A DNA stretch of 5,945 nucleotides from Thermomicrobiaceae bacterium. GTDB lineage: Bacteria; Chloroflexota; Chloroflexia; Thermomicrobiales; Thermomicrobiaceae. The notes under the pieces were generated by a model that did no database searches, was not told the origin of the DNA, and saw only the letters and a list, made by a program, of their open reading frames with translations. The DNA is taken from NCBI GenBank assembly GCA_007124395.1, contig SLFF01000447.1:1-5945 (forward strand), given 5' to 3'. The position numbers and the translations under genes were made by a program. Positions 1 to 5,407 of the stretch are shown piece after piece. How positions within the stretch are numbered: position 1 is the stretch's first letter; every line of letters begins with the position of its first letter.

Positions 1-19
1 CAGAGCCTTTGCGGCCAGA

Positions 20-1054
20 ATGAACACGCAGTCTCGCCTTGACGCTGATACTCGAGCGGAACTCAACGAATACTATGCGACGCTCGTGGATGAGGCGACG
101 CCAATCGTGGCTGAATATACCGGTATGGAGCTTCCTTACCACCTGACCGGGGTCTACGCGTTTGATCGGATTGACTGGGTAGACGCGAACATCGTGAATT
201 TCCAGTCGCTCTTCGATCCCATCGAGCAACTCAATCCGCTCCGTCAGGACCCGAATGCATCGAGCTTCAACCTGGCCTGGGGAACCGTGAATCAGCGGAT
301 TCTCACCGCGGAGATCGGACTGCTGCTGGGATACCTCGGCCGTCGGGTGCTCGGCCAGTACGACATGACGTTGCTGGGACGAGAACCTGTTGAAGGAGGA
401 CGACTCTATTTCGTTCATCCAAACATCCAGAACGTGGAGAAGAATCTCCGCCTGCCGTCGCAGGATTTCCGGCTCTGGCTCGCGTTGCATGAAGTGACCC
501 ACGCGTTCGAATTCGAGGCCAACCCGTGGCTTCAGGAACACTTCAACGGCCTGCTGAAAGAGTACATCTCGTTCCTGAACAAGGACGCTGAGCATCTGAA
601 ACGTGGGATGGATGGCCTGAAGATCTTCTGGCGACGAGCGAAAAACGGTGAGTCGATATCCGGCAACTGGTTCGAATATGTGATGAACAAGGAGCAGCGG
701 GATCTGTTCAACCGGATGCAGGCACTCATGTCGGTTGTCGAAGGCTATAGCAATCACGTGATGAATGCGGTCGGCCGCGAGTTGATCCCCAGCTACGAAG
801 TCATCTCCCGACGATTCGAGCGACGTTTGCGACAGCGCACGATGGTTGAAGTGCTCTTCGCACGGATCACCGGCCTCGATGTGAAGATGGAGCAATACCG
901 CAAGGGTGAGGCGTTCATCGAGGCACTGGTTGCCGAGGGTGGGCATGACTTCGCGAAACGTGTCTGGGAAGGTCCCGAGATGATTCCCGGCATCGAAGAA
1001 ATCGATGACCCCCAGCTCTGGATCGACCGCGTTCGCGCGGGCGTTTCTACCTAG
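20..1054 (+). CDS. Zincin_2 (DUF2342) family zinc-dependent metalloprotease-like protein
   Basis: 344 aa from the ATG. The sequence shows HEVTH at residues 157-161, a classic HExxH zinc site, within a stretch (ALHEVTHAFEFEANPWL) typical of the DUF2342/Zincin_2 family. About 80 residues later comes MSVVEGYSNHVMN, whose Glu241 is the likely third zinc ligand. The C-terminal block KMEQYRKGEAFIEAL followed by WEGPEMIPGIEEIDDP is also family-typical. No signal peptide or membrane segment is visible, so it is probably cytoplasmic. The family is known mostly from Actinobacteria and Chloroflexi, where some members are labelled 'F420 biosynthesis associated'; the substrate is unknown, and no F420 gene is visible here. 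The start is doubtful: there is no Shine-Dalgarno before the ATG, the frame stays open to the window edge, and relatives usually have more residues before the FTG/YTG block (here at residues 33-35). The gene may therefore begin left of the window. It converges on purH with overlapping stop codons. Confidence 0.88.
   Translation: MNTQSRLDADTRAELNEYYATLVDEATPIVAEYTGMELPYHLTGVYAFDRIDWVDANIVNFQSLFDPIEQLNPLRQDPNASSFNLAWGTVNQRILTAEIGLLLGYLGRRVLGQYDMTLLGREPVEGGRLYFVHPNIQNVEKNLRLPSQDFRLWLALHEVTHAFEFEANPWLQEHFNGLLKEYISFLNKDAEHLKRGMDGLKIFWRRAKNGESISGNWFEYVMNKEQRDLFNRMQALMSVVEGYSNHVMNAVGRELIPSYEVISRRFERRLRQRTMVEVLFARITGLDVKMEQYRKGEAFIEALVAEGGHDFAKRVWEGPEMIPGIEEIDDPQLWIDRVRAGVST
1024..1048 (+). terminator. 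possible intrinsic terminator inside the 3' end of the metalloprotease gene
   Basis: A perfect 5-bp GC stem, CCGCG (1027-1031) and CGCGG (1036-1040), closes a TTCG loop. It can be lengthened by two more pairs after one A-G mismatch (1024-1025 with 1042-1043), and TTTCT (1044-1048) follows directly. It would serve the plus-strand transcript while still coding for the last residues before the stop. The T-tract is short and interrupted and the sequence is also coding, so this is only suggestive. Read on the minus strand the hairpin has no T-tract, so it would not terminate purH. Confidence 0.3.
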
Positions 1055-2580
1055 TGTCGGAAATGGCGGATCCCGGTCATGACCATTGCTGCTCCAGCTT
1101 TATTGGCGGCGGCGATGGTCTCCGGGTCCCGGGCGGACCCACCTGGCTGCGCGATTGCCGTTACGCCGGCATTGACGGCCACTTCAACGCCATCTGCGAA
1201 CGGGAAGAACGCATCGCTGGCGAGCACGGCGCCCTGAGCGCGTGATCCGGCACGTTCGATCGCCATGCGAACCGAGTCGACCCGGTTCGGCTGGCCTCCG
1301 CAAATTCCCACCGTCCCGTTCCCCTGAACCAGCACGATCGCGTTCGATTTGACGTGTTTGACCACCGTCCAGGCGAACGCCAGTTGTTCCAGCTCTTCCG
1401 CAGTCGGAGTGCGATCCGTAGCGACAGACCATGTCGATGGGTCTGGCGCGACCTGATCCGCGGACTGGACGAGAAACCCGCCCGGGATCATTCTGACTTC
1501 CTGGTCGGGCACCTTCTGCGCGGCAGAGATGTCGATCACCTTCAGGCCCTTGCGCTTGACGAGGCGCGCCTTTGCTTCATCGGCGTATCCGGGCGCCAGC
1601 AGGACGTCGTATTTCCGCTGGGCGATGACACCTGCCAGGGTTTCGTCAACCGGTCGATTCAGCGCAATAACGCCACCGAAGGCCGATACAGGATCCCCAG
1701 CAAGCGCGTTCTCAAAAGCCGTGACGATATCGTGATCGACCGCGATGCCGCAGGGGACGTTGTGCTTGACGATGACCGCGGCAGGCTGATCGAACTCCTG
1801 AACGGCCTGCCACGCAGCAGTGGCATCCAGATAGTTGTTGTAGGAGATCGCCGTTTCCGTGATGACATTCCAGCCGCCGATCCCGCGCAGGCTGTCAGGC
1901 CCATGAAGGCGATAGACGGCGGCTTCCTGGTGCGGGTTTTCGCCGTATCGGAGCGACTCGAGTTTTCTGCCACTGACCGCAAGCTCGTCAGGCATCTTCT
2001 CGTCTGTGAGGTATCCTGACACCATCGCGTCATAGGCTGCGGTGTGGGAGAACGCTTGCGCTGCAAGCGTTCTACGGGTGGCCGTGTCGATGCCAGCAAC
2101 CCCGTGCTCCGCGATCAGCGTGCCGACCTTCTCATAATAGGCAGGATCGACGACTACGGTGACATGCTGGTGGTTCTTTGCAGCTGCCCGGATCATCGCT
2201 GGTCCGCCGATGTCGATGTTCTCGATCGCATCCACGTCCGATACACCCTCGCGGCTGATCGTTTCCTCGAACGGATACAGGTTGCAGACCAGCACGTCGA
2301 TCGGCTCGATATTGTGTTCCCGCGCCTGCCGAACATGCTCTGGAGCATTTCTGAGGTAGAGCAGCCCACCGTGAATCAGCGGGTGAAGCGTCTTGACCCG
2401 GCCGTCGAACAGCTCCGGAAATCGCGTGGCATCATCGACCGGGGTTACCGGAATGCCGGCATCTCTGATGGCCCGCATGGTTCCGCCCGTTGATAGCAGT
2501 TCCAATCCGGCTTCGTGGAGCGTTCGGGCGATTGATTCGATACCCGATTTGTTCGACACACTGATGAGCGCACGCGGCAT
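1051..2580 (-). CDS. purH: bifunctional AICAR transformylase / IMP cyclohydrolase PurH
   Basis: 509 aa, the normal PurH length. It catalyses the last two steps of de novo purine synthesis in the cytoplasm: formyl transfer from 10-formyltetrahydrofolate to AICAR, then ring closure of FAICAR to IMP. The N-terminal MGS-like cyclohydrolase domain (about 1-190) shows SNKSG (9-13), STGGT (30-34), GRVKTLHP (60-67) and NLYPF (100-104). The transformylase domain follows, with RYGENPHQ (211-218), the catalytic Lys-His pair in VKHNVPCG (K272, H273), VSAFGGV (298-304), KSNAI (411-415), SDAFFPF (455-461) and the typical C-terminus TGIRHFRH. The start is well fixed: an in-frame TGA lies only two codons upstream (2587-2589), so this ATG is the earliest possible. 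It is the last gene of the minus-strand string, 95 bases after the MglA-type gene, and its TAG overlaps the stop of the convergent gene. The domains are intact, with no sign of a frameshift. Confidence 0.98.
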   Translation of the reverse strand: MPRALISVSNKSGIESIARTLHEAGLELLSTGGTMRAIRDAGIPVTPVDDATRFPELFDGRVKTLHPLIHGGLLYLRNAPEHVRQAREHNIEPIDVLVCNLYPFEETISREGVSDVDAIENIDIGGPAMIRAAAKNHQHVTVVVDPAYYEKVGTLIAEHGVAGIDTATRRTLAAQAFSHTAAYDAMVSGYLTDEKMPDELAVSGRKLESLRYGENPHQEAAVYRLHGPDSLRGIGGWNVITETAISYNNYLDATAAWQAVQEFDQPAAVIVKHNVPCGIAVDHDIVTAFENALAGDPVSAFGGVIALNRPVDETLAGVIAQRKYDVLLAPGYADEAKARLVKRKGLKVIDISAAQKVPDQEVRMIPGGFLVQSADQVAPDPSTWSVATDRTPTAEELEQLAFAWTVVKHVKSNAIVLVQGNGTVGICGGQPNRVDSVRMAIERAGSRAQGAVLASDAFFPFADGVEVAVNAGVTAIAQPGGSARDPETIAAANKAGAAMVMTGIRHFRH

Positions 2581-2592
2581 TGGGGGTCAGCG

Positions 2593-2601
2593 TCCTTCCT
2601 T
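2593..2601 (-). promoter_or_regulatory. purH ribosome binding site inside a five-codon mini-ORF
   Basis: On the minus strand AAGGAAGGA lies 12 bases before the purH ATG, a strong Shine-Dalgarno sequence at a rather long spacing. It sits within a tiny in-frame reading frame (ATG at 2604, TGA at 2589-2587; Met-Lys-Glu-Gly-Arg), so the TGA both closes that frame and fixes the purH start. No convincing ribosome binding site precedes the mini-ORF, so it may be incidental. Confidence 0.45.
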
Positions 2602-2624
2602 CATGGATCAACATCATTCATCGC

Positions 2625-2662
2625 CGGTCTGGGTATAGATGAGCAAGCAGTGACGCAGACCG
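2625..2662. repeat. inverted repeat in the mglA-purH spacer
   Basis: CGGTCTG (2625-2631) and CAGACCG (2656-2662) are perfect 7-base inverted arms around 24 bases, in the 95-base gap before purH. There is no T-tract after it on the minus strand, so it is not a normal terminator. It could be an RNA fold in the purH leader or an operator. Arms of this length in such a gap can arise by chance (a rough estimate is 10-20%), so confidence is low. I see no good sigma-70 promoter in the gap. Confidence 0.22.
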
Positions 2663-2675
2663 ATCGGCCGGATAA

Positions 2676-3251
2676 TCAGAGTTTGTTGACGACGAGTTTG
2701 GAGACCGCGCGCAGCGTCTCGAAGACACCTTTACCTTCTGGAGCAACGGCTTCGAAGCGCGGCGCTTTGATCGTGTTGAGATACCGGTCGAGAACCGGAG
2801 TCGGCAAGGCGTCTGGCATGTCCATCTTGTTGTATTGCATGACGATGGGGTAGTCCAGGAACCGTTTCCCCTGCGTGGTCAGATTCTGCGCAAGCTCACG
2901 CAGGCTCTGCAGGTTGTCGGCCAGACGATCACGTTGCGCATCGGCAACGAACACCACCCCATCGGCTCCATTCAATACTGCCACCCGGGTGCGCTCGTAC
3001 AGCACCTGACCGGGGACCGTGTAGAGATGGAATCGAATGGTGAACCCGTGCACCTTACCGAGATCGAGCGGCAGGAAATCGAAAAACAGGGTGCGCTCGG
3101 TTTCGGTTGCGATCGACAGAAGATCACCTTTTGTCGTTGACGGGATACGGGAGTGAATATACTGCAGGTTGGTTGTCTTTCCAGACAAACCAGGTCCGTA
3201 GTACACGATCTTTCCGTGAATCTCTTTCGCGGCGACATTGATTAACGCCAT
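2676..3251 (-). CDS. mglA: MglA-type Ras-like small GTPase
   Basis: 191 aa, close to the roughly 195 aa of known MglA proteins. MglA is a cytoplasmic GTP/GDP switch that sets cell polarity and drives gliding or pilus-based motility in Myxococcus; its activity is controlled by the roadblock protein MglB. The P-loop is GPGLSGKT (19-26), in the MglA-typical context KIVYYGPGLSGKTTNLQ. ETERTLFFDFLPLDLG (50-65) follows, then the MglA hallmark TVPGQ (78-82) in place of the usual DxxG, and NKMD (141-144) for guanine specificity. EAVAPEGKGVFETL (167-180) covers the G5 region. From memory of the Thermus protein, the intrinsic catalytic Arg53 and Gln82 fall at the same numbers here, which supports an active GTPase and the chosen ATG. 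The gene starts 15 bases after the MglB-like gene and has only a weak ribosome binding site, so translation may be coupled. No motility gene is visible nearby, so the cellular role in this organism is open. Confidence 0.93.
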   Translation of the reverse strand: MALINVAAKEIHGKIVYYGPGLSGKTTNLQYIHSRIPSTTKGDLLSIATETERTLFFDFLPLDLGKVHGFTIRFHLYTVPGQVLYERTRVAVLNGADGVVFVADAQRDRLADNLQSLRELAQNLTTQGKRFLDYPIVMQYNKMDMPDALPTPVLDRYLNTIKAPRFEAVAPEGKGVFETLRAVSKLVVNKL

Positions 3252-3266
3252 TGACTGATCGCAACC

Positions 3267-3803
3267 CTAATCATTTTCTTCGTCGCGGTCTTTCGAATCG
3301 TCATCGCTGAAGACGAGGTCGATCGTGTCCGTCGTGGCCTGAAGCATCTTACGCGAGAATCGCGACGTTTCGTTCATTGGTCTGCTCTGAGCGACCTCGA
3401 GAACATTCCCCAGGATGCTGGTCGTTCGTTTCGCCAGCACCTTGATAAGTCCCAGATGGGCCTGTTGGTCGAAAATGATGACCAGCAGCCAGTGATTGGC
3501 CACCGTCTCGGTGATGATCTTCTCACGCAATCCTTCCTGAAGCAGTGTCCGAAAACTGTCTTCATTGAGGATCCGGGCAATCTCCTGAGTTGATGCGTAG
3601 GTTGCCGCCAGGAGTGCCCCGAGGTGAGTCATCTCCGGTCGGAGCCCATCACTTTCGTAGGCTAGAATCTGGCCTGATCGGTCGACCACCATCGTGTAGG
3701 AGGCACCGGTGTCCGCCAGCAACCGTTGGAGGCAGGCGCTGATCTGCGCCGTATCCTCTTCGGTCACTCGCAGATTACTGAGATCGGGATCGAACTCATG
3801 CAT
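3267..3803 (-). CDS. mglB: MglB-like roadblock/LC7 domain protein, probable MglA partner
   Basis: 178 aa. The roadblock/LC7 fold spans about 17-140. It runs from ISACLQRLLADTGASYTMVVDRSGQILAY, the helix-strand entry typical of MglB, through an internal helix (ATYASTQEIARIL) and LLVIIFDQQAHLGLIKVLAKR to a final helix. MglB dimers act on MglA as GTPase-activating proteins, with the C-terminal helix also contacting MglA in Myxococcus. The gene lies directly before the MglA-type gene, the same mglB-mglA order as in Myxococcus, which strengthens the call. A C-terminal extension (about 141-178) ends in an acidic tail with eight Asp/Glu residues from 167 to 178, which looks unusual. A GGAG ribosome binding site lies 6 bases before the ATG. 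It is 45 bases downstream of purM. A general roadblock protein is the alternative, but length, motifs and neighbour favour MglB. Confidence 0.85.
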   Translation of the reverse strand: MHEFDPDLSNLRVTEEDTAQISACLQRLLADTGASYTMVVDRSGQILAYESDGLRPEMTHLGALLAATYASTQEIARILNEDSFRTLLQEGLREKIITETVANHWLLVIIFDQQAHLGLIKVLAKRTTSILGNVLEVAQSRPMNETSRFSRKMLQATTDTIDLVFSDDDSKDRDEEND

Positions 3804-3848
3804 CGAGTGCTCCGGATACCATCCAGCCCCGAAACGGGCAACACGACG

Positions 3849-4919
3849 TTACGATGCGGACATTCCGTGCAATGCGACTCGCTCATCTGGTGAAGTCGCG
3901 CTGCGGATCTCGCCGATTATATGGGCTTGCCGATCGTCATCAGCGATCTGGCGGGCCAGGTCGGCATCGGCCACCAGAATGAATCCGACACCCATATTGA
4001 ACACATCATACATCTCGGTCGACGCCACATCGCCGCGTTGCTGTATCAATTTGAATAGCGGAAGTTCGGGCCACGCGCCGATCTGAATCACCGCCGTGCA
4101 ATCGTCCGGGATGATCCGTTCCAGATTGCCGGCAATGCCGCCCCCGGTGATGTGGGCCAGGCCATGCACCATGCCAGTATCCAGATAGGGCACGATCTGA
4201 TGCAGATAGGAAGGATGCGGGCGAAGAAGGGCATCTCCCAGCGATTCACCTATCGTCTCCGGGATGTCAGCGAGACGTGATCTGGACGAATCTACGTCCT
4301 CATCAGACAGGCCGAGTACAGCACGAGCGAGTGAATACCCATTTGTATGCAGGCCGTTGCTGGCAAACCCGACGATGAGTTGACCCTCGGCGATCGACGA
4401 ACCATCGATCATGTTTGCTTCCTCAACCGTACCCACCATGAAACCGGCCAGGTCATAGGTCGATTCCTGGTAAATCCCCGGAAGCTGTGCGGTCTCACCA
4501 CCGACGAGCGCGCAACCGGCATCAACGCAAGCGCTGGTCATGCCTTCCATGATGTCGGCAAGTACGGCTTCATCGAGACCCGAGGTTGCAAAGTAGTCGA
4601 GAAAGAAGAGAGGTCGGGCTCCGCAGCAGAGGATGTCGTTGACGCTGTGGTTGACGAGGTCCACACCGATGCCTCGATGTTCACCAGCCAGGACCGCGAG
4701 CAATACCTTCGTGCCCACGCTGTCTGCACTGGACACCAGAATCGACGATGGGTTCCCGGGACTTCGGAACATTCCGCCGAAGTGACCGAAGTCACCGATC
4801 ACGTCGGGCGTATACGTGCCCCGGACCATTTCACCGATCCGCGCCTTGGCCCGGGCTCCGCTGGTGTTATCCACGCCGGCTCTCTGGTAGGTGAATCCAG
4901 ATGATGACTGATCACTCAC
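3849..4919 (-). CDS. purM: phosphoribosylformylglycinamidine cyclo-ligase (AIR synthetase) PurM
   Basis: 356 aa, the usual PurM size. It closes FGAM to aminoimidazole ribonucleotide with ATP, step five of de novo purine synthesis, in the cytoplasm as a dimer. Motifs in order are YQRAGVD (11-17), SADSVGTK (64-71), DLVNHSVNDILCCGARPLFFLD (87-108; nucleotide and metal binding region), ALVGGETAQLPG (137-148), SNGLHTNGYSLAR (187-199), HITGGG (256-261) and FNMGVG (307-312). The start is GTG. No ATG occurs before residue 31, which already lies past the conserved YQRAGVD, and AGGGG lies 8 bases upstream. The gene begins 11 bases after the roadblock gene, with its ribosome binding site overlapping that gene's stop. 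The next gene downstream is the mglB-like gene instead of purN. All conserved blocks are intact. Confidence 0.97.
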   Translation of the reverse strand: MSDQSSSGFTYQRAGVDNTSGARAKARIGEMVRGTYTPDVIGDFGHFGGMFRSPGNPSSILVSSADSVGTKVLLAVLAGEHRGIGVDLVNHSVNDILCCGARPLFFLDYFATSGLDEAVLADIMEGMTSACVDAGCALVGGETAQLPGIYQESTYDLAGFMVGTVEEANMIDGSSIAEGQLIVGFASNGLHTNGYSLARAVLGLSDEDVDSSRSRLADIPETIGESLGDALLRPHPSYLHQIVPYLDTGMVHGLAHITGGGIAGNLERIIPDDCTAVIQIGAWPELPLFKLIQQRGDVASTEMYDVFNMGVGFILVADADLARQIADDDRQAHIIGEIRSATSPDERVALHGMSAS

Positions 4920-4927
4920 GTTTTCAG

Positions 4928-4932
4928 CCCCT
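4928..4932 (-). promoter_or_regulatory. purM ribosome binding site overlapping the upstream stop codon
   Basis: AGGGG on the minus strand shares bases with the TAG stop (4933-4931) of the roadblock gene and lies 8 bases before the purM GTG. This supports the GTG start and suggests that ribosomes finishing the roadblock protein help start PurM (translational coupling, inferred). Confidence 0.55.
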
Positions 4933-5296
4933 AGGCCTGTTCTACCGCATGATTCAGCTTGTCGAGGGATCGCCGGATCAGCAACCGAACGCGACCCAGA
5001 TTACTGGTCCCTGAACCAACAATGACCAGGAGAAGGTCTTCGTTGAGCGGAGACAGGATCACGAGATTGTTCTCATATTCGAGGATTACGTCTCGAGCTG
5101 GGCCTTGCTGGAGCTCACGGCCAAGTGAATCCATCATGAGTAGCCCACTTGCCGCAACCGTGGCAACGCCCTCTGCGTCGATTTCGTCGCTATGTGCAGA
5201 CTCGATGACGAGCCCATCGTGACTGACCACCGAGGCAAGTTCGAGCCCGGCTGATTCCTTTAGCTCACTTAGTGCGGCTTCGAGCGCCACTGTCAT
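4931..5296 (-). CDS. stand-alone roadblock/LC7 domain protein
   Basis: 121 aa, essentially only one roadblock/LC7 domain. It begins with a helix (VALEAALSELKESAGLE, 3-19), followed by SVVSHDGLVIES (22-33), a central helix (about 41-65), VILEYENNLVILSPLNEDLLLVIV (70-93) and a C-terminal helix after NLGRVRLLIRR (99-109). This is the plan of small bacterial roadblock proteins that dimerise and regulate small GTPases. It is clearly different in sequence from the MglB-like protein two genes downstream. A likely but unproven partner is the MglA-type GTPase of the same unit. The first possible start is GTG at 5299, but AAGGAG would then be only 2 bases away; ATG at 5296 has a 5-base spacing and is preferred. 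It probably opens the transcription unit, followed by purM after 11 bases. Its exact role is unknown. Confidence 0.9.
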   Translation of the reverse strand: MTVALEAALSELKESAGLELASVVSHDGLVIESAHSDEIDAEGVATVAASGLLMMDSLGRELQQGPARDVILEYENNLVILSPLNEDLLLVIVGSGTSNLGRVRLLIRRSLDKLNHAVEQA

Positions 5297-5301
5297 CACC
5301 G

Positions 5302-5307
5302 CTCCTT
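5302..5307 (-). promoter_or_regulatory. ribosome binding site of the roadblock gene
   Basis: A full AAGGAG on the minus strand, 5 bases before the ATG at 5296 and 2 bases before the adjoining GTG at 5299. The spacing selects the ATG as the start. Confidence 0.7.
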
Positions 5308-5337
5308 CAATGCTTACGATTGCGCTTGTACGAGACC

Positions 5338-5366
5338 ATTATAGACAGACTGCGAGTCTGGCTGCA
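5338..5366 (-). promoter_or_regulatory. candidate sigma-70 type promoter for the roadblock-purM-mglB-mglA(-purH) unit
   Basis: On the minus strand a perfect TATAAT -10 box lies at 5343-5338. A 17-base spacer places the -35 region at 5366-5361 (TGCAGC), which matches TTGACA poorly, so the promoter may need an activator. Transcription would start near 5331, giving a leader of about 34 bases with AAGGAG near its end. It lies in the largest gap upstream of the unit, after the hflX stop codon. Confidence 0.5.
5346..5360. repeat. inverted repeat filling the promoter spacer
   Basis: CAGACT (5346-5351), GCG, then AGTCTG (5355-5360): a perfect 6-base inverted repeat with a 3-base centre, between the -35 and -10 positions of the candidate promoter and two bases from the TATAAT. 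The position suits an operator for a dimeric regulator. Alternatively it is a weak hairpin after hflX, but no T-tract follows on the minus strand, so a terminator is less likely. Confidence 0.4.
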
Positions 5367-5407
5367 GGGGACGTTCGTACGGAGTTAGGGGGAACGCGAC
5401 CTTAGTA

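Noticed and set aside
991..1007. Hairpin CATCGA-AGAAA-TCGATG near the end of the metalloprotease gene
   Set aside because: No T-tract on either strand and it lies within coding sequence; probably incidental.
1075..1084. Palindrome GGTCATGACC in the 3' end of purH
   Set aside because: Encodes conserved PurH C-terminal residues (VMTG); coding constraint is enough to explain it.
1354..2019. 221-codon open frame on the plus strand opposite purH, and other long antisense frames opposite purH, mglA and purM (for example 4347-4904)
   Set aside because: They lie entirely opposite well-recognised genes, have Arg/Asp-rich compositions without family motifs, and are the expected shadow of GC-rich coding sequence.
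2632..2645. Possible separate purH promoter around TATACC on the minus strand
   Set aside because: Only four of six -10 bases match and no -35-like hexamer lies at a suitable distance.
3828..3838. Small hairpin CCCG-AAA-CGGG in the purM-mglB gap
   Set aside because: Only four base pairs and no T-tract on the minus strand; not supportable as a terminator.
5323..5381. Imperfect direct repeats CGTACAAGCG and CGTACGAACG (minus strand) on either side of the -10 box
   Set aside because: An 8 of 10 match between two 10-mers is expected by chance in a gap of this size.
5372..5381. PurBox-like CGAAC (minus strand) upstream of the purM unit
   Set aside because: The Bacillus PurR site needs paired inverted CCGAAC elements at fixed spacing; only one partial element is present.
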